From Bacteroidota bacterium (GTDB lineage: Bacteria > Bacteroidota > Bacteroidia > Flavobacteriales_F > PHOS-HE28), in contig JAEYYE010000269.1 of the NCBI GenBank assembly GCA_023430945.1, positions 1 through 7,673 of the forward strand: DNA of 7,673 bases. Reading direction: 5' to 3'. Position numbers and translations under genes: made by a program. Positions 5,998 to 7,673 of the stretch are shown piece by piece. Within the stretch, counting starts at the first letter, position 1, and each line of letters starts with the position of its first letter. The notes under the pieces were generated by a model. That model made no database searches. It had not been told where the DNA came from and was given only the letters and a program-made list of their open reading frames with translations.

Positions 5998-6429
5998 ATG
6001 GATCCATTCATGCAAGCGGCGATCGAGGAAGCGATCAGCGGAAGAAAGGAAGGCGGCATACCGATCGGATCGGTGCTGGTGAAGGGCGGCCGTATGATCG
6101 CGCGCGGACGCAACAAGCGGGTGCAGGAAGGCGACCCGATCCTGCATGGGGAAATGGATTGCCTGCGGAATGCCGGAAGGATCGGCAATTTCAAGGATGC
6201 CGTGATCTATTCCACCCTGATGCCCTGCTACATGTGCGCCGGCACGATCGTTCAATTCAAGATCCCCAAGGTGATCGTAGGCGAGAGCCGAACCTTCGCT
6301 GGAGCGCGCCAATTCATGGAAGAGCACGGTGTGGAAGTGATCGATCTGGACCTTCCCGAATGTGTGGCTATGATGGAGGATTTCATTCGCGAGCAACCGG
6401 CACTTTGGAACGAGGATATCGGTGAGTAA
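5998..6429 (+). CDS. Yeast-type cytosine deaminase (zinc-dependent)
   Basis: The 143-residue product belongs to the zinc-dependent cytidine/deoxycytidylate deaminase superfamily and closely resembles yeast Fcy1, which converts cytosine to uracil for pyrimidine salvage. The zinc site is clear: His50 and catalytic Glu52 in LHGE, and Cys77 and Cys80 in PCYMC. Features that single out the Fcy1 type are EGGIPIG (18-24), Asn39 eleven residues before the zinc histidine (as yeast Asn51), IPKVIVGE (89-96), and the C-terminal WNEDIGE (137-143), which parallels yeast WFEDIGE, where Trp152, Asp155 and Ile156 line the active site. The usual bacterial cytosine deaminase, CodA, is an unrelated amidohydrolase. 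tRNA adenosine deaminase (TadA) or guanine deaminase are less likely given this C-terminus. The stop codon merges into the two-way terminator. Confidence 0.9.
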   Translation: MDPFMQAAIEEAISGRKEGGIPIGSVLVKGGRMIARGRNKRVQEGDPILHGEMDCLRNAGRIGNFKDAVIYSTLMPCYMCAGTIVQFKIPKVIVGESRTFAGARQFMEEHGVEVIDLDLPECVAMMEDFIREQPALWNEDIGE

Positions 6430-6468
6430 AAAAAAGAAGCGCGGCCTGTTCGGGCCGCGCTTCTTTTT
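6428..6468. terminator. Bidirectional intrinsic terminator
   Basis: A perfect 16-base-pair stem runs from 6431-6446 (AAAAAGAAGCGCGGCC) to 6453-6468, with loop TGTTCG. Its ends are an A run (6428-6435, eight bases) and a T run (6464-6468, five bases), so it has the U tract needed in both directions. It sits between the deaminase gene (+) and the convergent T9SS cargo gene (-) and can serve both. The A run includes the two A bases of the deaminase stop codon TAA. Confidence 0.92.
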
Positions 6469-6481
6469 AAGTTCGTTCAGA

Positions 6482-7673
6482 TCAGCGATTCACAACCACG
6501 CGGAAGTTCGCGCGGCGACCATCTTCGAAGATCATGTTGAAGAGGTAGGTGCCATTGCTGATGCCTTCCATTTCTACGATCACCTGCCCGCCGGCAACGT
6601 TCACATTGCGATCGGCGATCCTGGCACCGGCCATGTCGAAGATCTCGAGCGTGGCGGTCCCCGTCTGTCCAGCGACCGGGATCTTGATCAGGTCTGTGGT
6701 CGGGTTCGGGAACGGCGTGATCTCCAGTTTATCGTTCTCCTCAATGCCGATCTCGTTCACATCGACCGTGGCTACACCGATCGCAGGATGTGTGTTGAAG
6801 CCGGTGAATCCATTGAACCAGCCCGAACTTTCCAAATTGGAGATGGGAAGAGAGTACTGGTTCTCGTTCTCGGTATACTCCAGGTCCTCGTCGTAACCAT
6901 GGTAGGTGCGGGGATCGTTGGATACGAGGCAGAACAGGTAGTTGGCATTATCCTGCAAGGTGAGCGGCTCCAGGAAGGGAACGTAGATCGCAACACCGCG
7001 TTCAGCTTCCGTAAGGATGTGATCACCGTATTGTTCTTCTGAGAGATCAGCACCATTTTCAGCGGGCAGATCCACCGGGGTGGATACCGCAGCATCCCAA
7101 AGATTGCCCTGTACTGTGATGAAGTTCCCTTCGAAGGTGCTGTCCGCAGGAGCCCATGCGGTCACCCAAAGACCGGTGGCGGCCACGCGGCTGGCATTCG
7201 GATGTGTGAAGAAGATGCACGAGCGGAACCCGGTCGGATTCTCAGCTGGTGCGATATACGTATCAGCAACGGGAACACCAGTTGCCGGATCCACTTCGGC
7301 GTAGGCGAATACATCGCCGATGTGCATCGTGGTGGTAAGGCTATCGTTCCCAGTGAAGGCATCCTCCTGATCTGTAACGATCGCATAGTTCACGGTGTAA
7401 AGACCGGAGTACGTGGGTTGAGAGAAGGCCGGGAGGGAGATGAAAGCACTATCCCCCGGGGCAACGGTCACCGGATCGGAGGTCTGGTCATACACGCTGG
7501 TCCCGTCTTGAAGTACTTCGGCGTGGAGGGTAACGCTGGCTTGTTCAGCATTTCCATAATTGAACACCCATGAGCCCATTTCGAAGTTCAGGTCGGTGGC
7601 GTCCATCGCAAGTTCAGCAGGAATGGCTGCCGCGCGGGGCAGAAGCACACCACGGGCTTCGAGACCCATGTTG
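6482..7673 (-). CDS. T9SS-exported protein, 3' part only (5' end outside window)
   Basis: The frame is open to the right edge; the codon before the first visible ATG (7669) is AAC, and no signal peptide is seen, so the N-terminus lies outside the window. At least 395 residues are present. Numbered from that ATG, residues 28-118 look like a beta-sandwich of the CARDB/Ig-like kind (WVFNYGNAEQASVTL, then VTVAPGDSAFISLP). Residues 119-300 are a second, probably beta-rich region without a motif I can name. The end (about 308-395) is a type A sorting domain: ITPFPNPTTDLIKIPV, LEIFDMAGARI, ISNGTYLFNM and a final FRVVVNR. It should be carried to the cell surface or medium by the type IX system. It ends 13 bases before the two-way terminator (reading the minus strand) and shows no close similarity to the other T9SS protein here outside the sorting domain. 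Confidence 0.9.
   Translation of the reverse strand, partial: NMGLEARGVLLPRAAAIPAELAMDATDLNFEMGSWVFNYGNAEQASVTLHAEVLQDGTSVYDQTSDPVTVAPGDSAFISLPAFSQPTYSGLYTVNYAIVTDQEDAFTGNDSLTTTMHIGDVFAYAEVDPATGVPVADTYIAPAENPTGFRSCIFFTHPNASRVAATGLWVTAWAPADSTFEGNFITVQGNLWDAAVSTPVDLPAENGADLSEEQYGDHILTEAERGVAIYVPFLEPLTLQDNANYLFCLVSNDPRTYHGYDEDLEYTENENQYSLPISNLESSGWFNGFTGFNTHPAIGVATVDVNEIGIEENDKLEITPFPNPTTDLIKIPVAGQTGTATLEIFDMAGARIADRNVNVAGGQVIVEMEGISNGTYLFNMIFEDGRRANFRVVVNR

Noticed and set aside
6422..7042. Open frame of 206 codons on the plus strand
   Set aside because: It lies opposite the well-supported T9SS sorting domain and starts inside the two-way terminator; it is a mirror-strand artefact of that gene.

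Overview
The window looks like chromosomal DNA of a fairly GC-rich member of the Bacteroidota, probably Flavobacteriales-like. The best evidence is two separate secreted proteins that end in type IX secretion system (T9SS) type A sorting domains, a system confined to this phylum. Most genes also lack a Shine-Dalgarno sequence, as is usual there. The placement comes from protein signatures, not from a ribosomal RNA or a database search.

Layout. Positions 1-80 may be the end of an upstream + strand gene. A CPBP-family membrane protease follows (120-761, +). Its tail overlaps the tail of a minus-strand gene (718-1212) that encodes a short protein with an exact 25-residue tryptophan repeat. That gene also overlaps, head to head, the start of a secreted TPR protein (1200-2216, +). 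The TPR gene is joined by an ATGA overlap to a short-chain dehydrogenase of the 2,4-dienoyl-CoA reductase type (2213-3091, +). A T9SS-exported protein (3187-4200, +) ends at a strong hairpin terminator. Beyond it lie a GNAT acetyltransferase (4250-4756, -), about 675 bases without a convincing gene, and yajQ (5432-5923, -). A yeast-type cytosine deaminase (5998-6429, +) is divergent from yajQ. The window closes with a two-way terminator and the 3' part of a second T9SS cargo gene (6482 to the right edge, -).

The genes do not form one pathway; this reads as ordinary housekeeping and accessory chromosome with frequent strand switches. The only clear operon-like pair is the TPR protein and the dehydrogenase. 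I found no tRNA, rRNA, transposase, phage gene or CRISPR array.

The signals that the genes do not explain are: (1) the tetranucleotide GATC occurs about 180 times by hand count, roughly six times the chance expectation, in both coding and non-coding DNA; (2) a module of three hairpins, all with the identical loop CCGTAA, occurs twice in the gene-free stretch, with stems kept paired by compensating changes; (3) the 25-residue tryptophan repeat protein, which I do not recognise.
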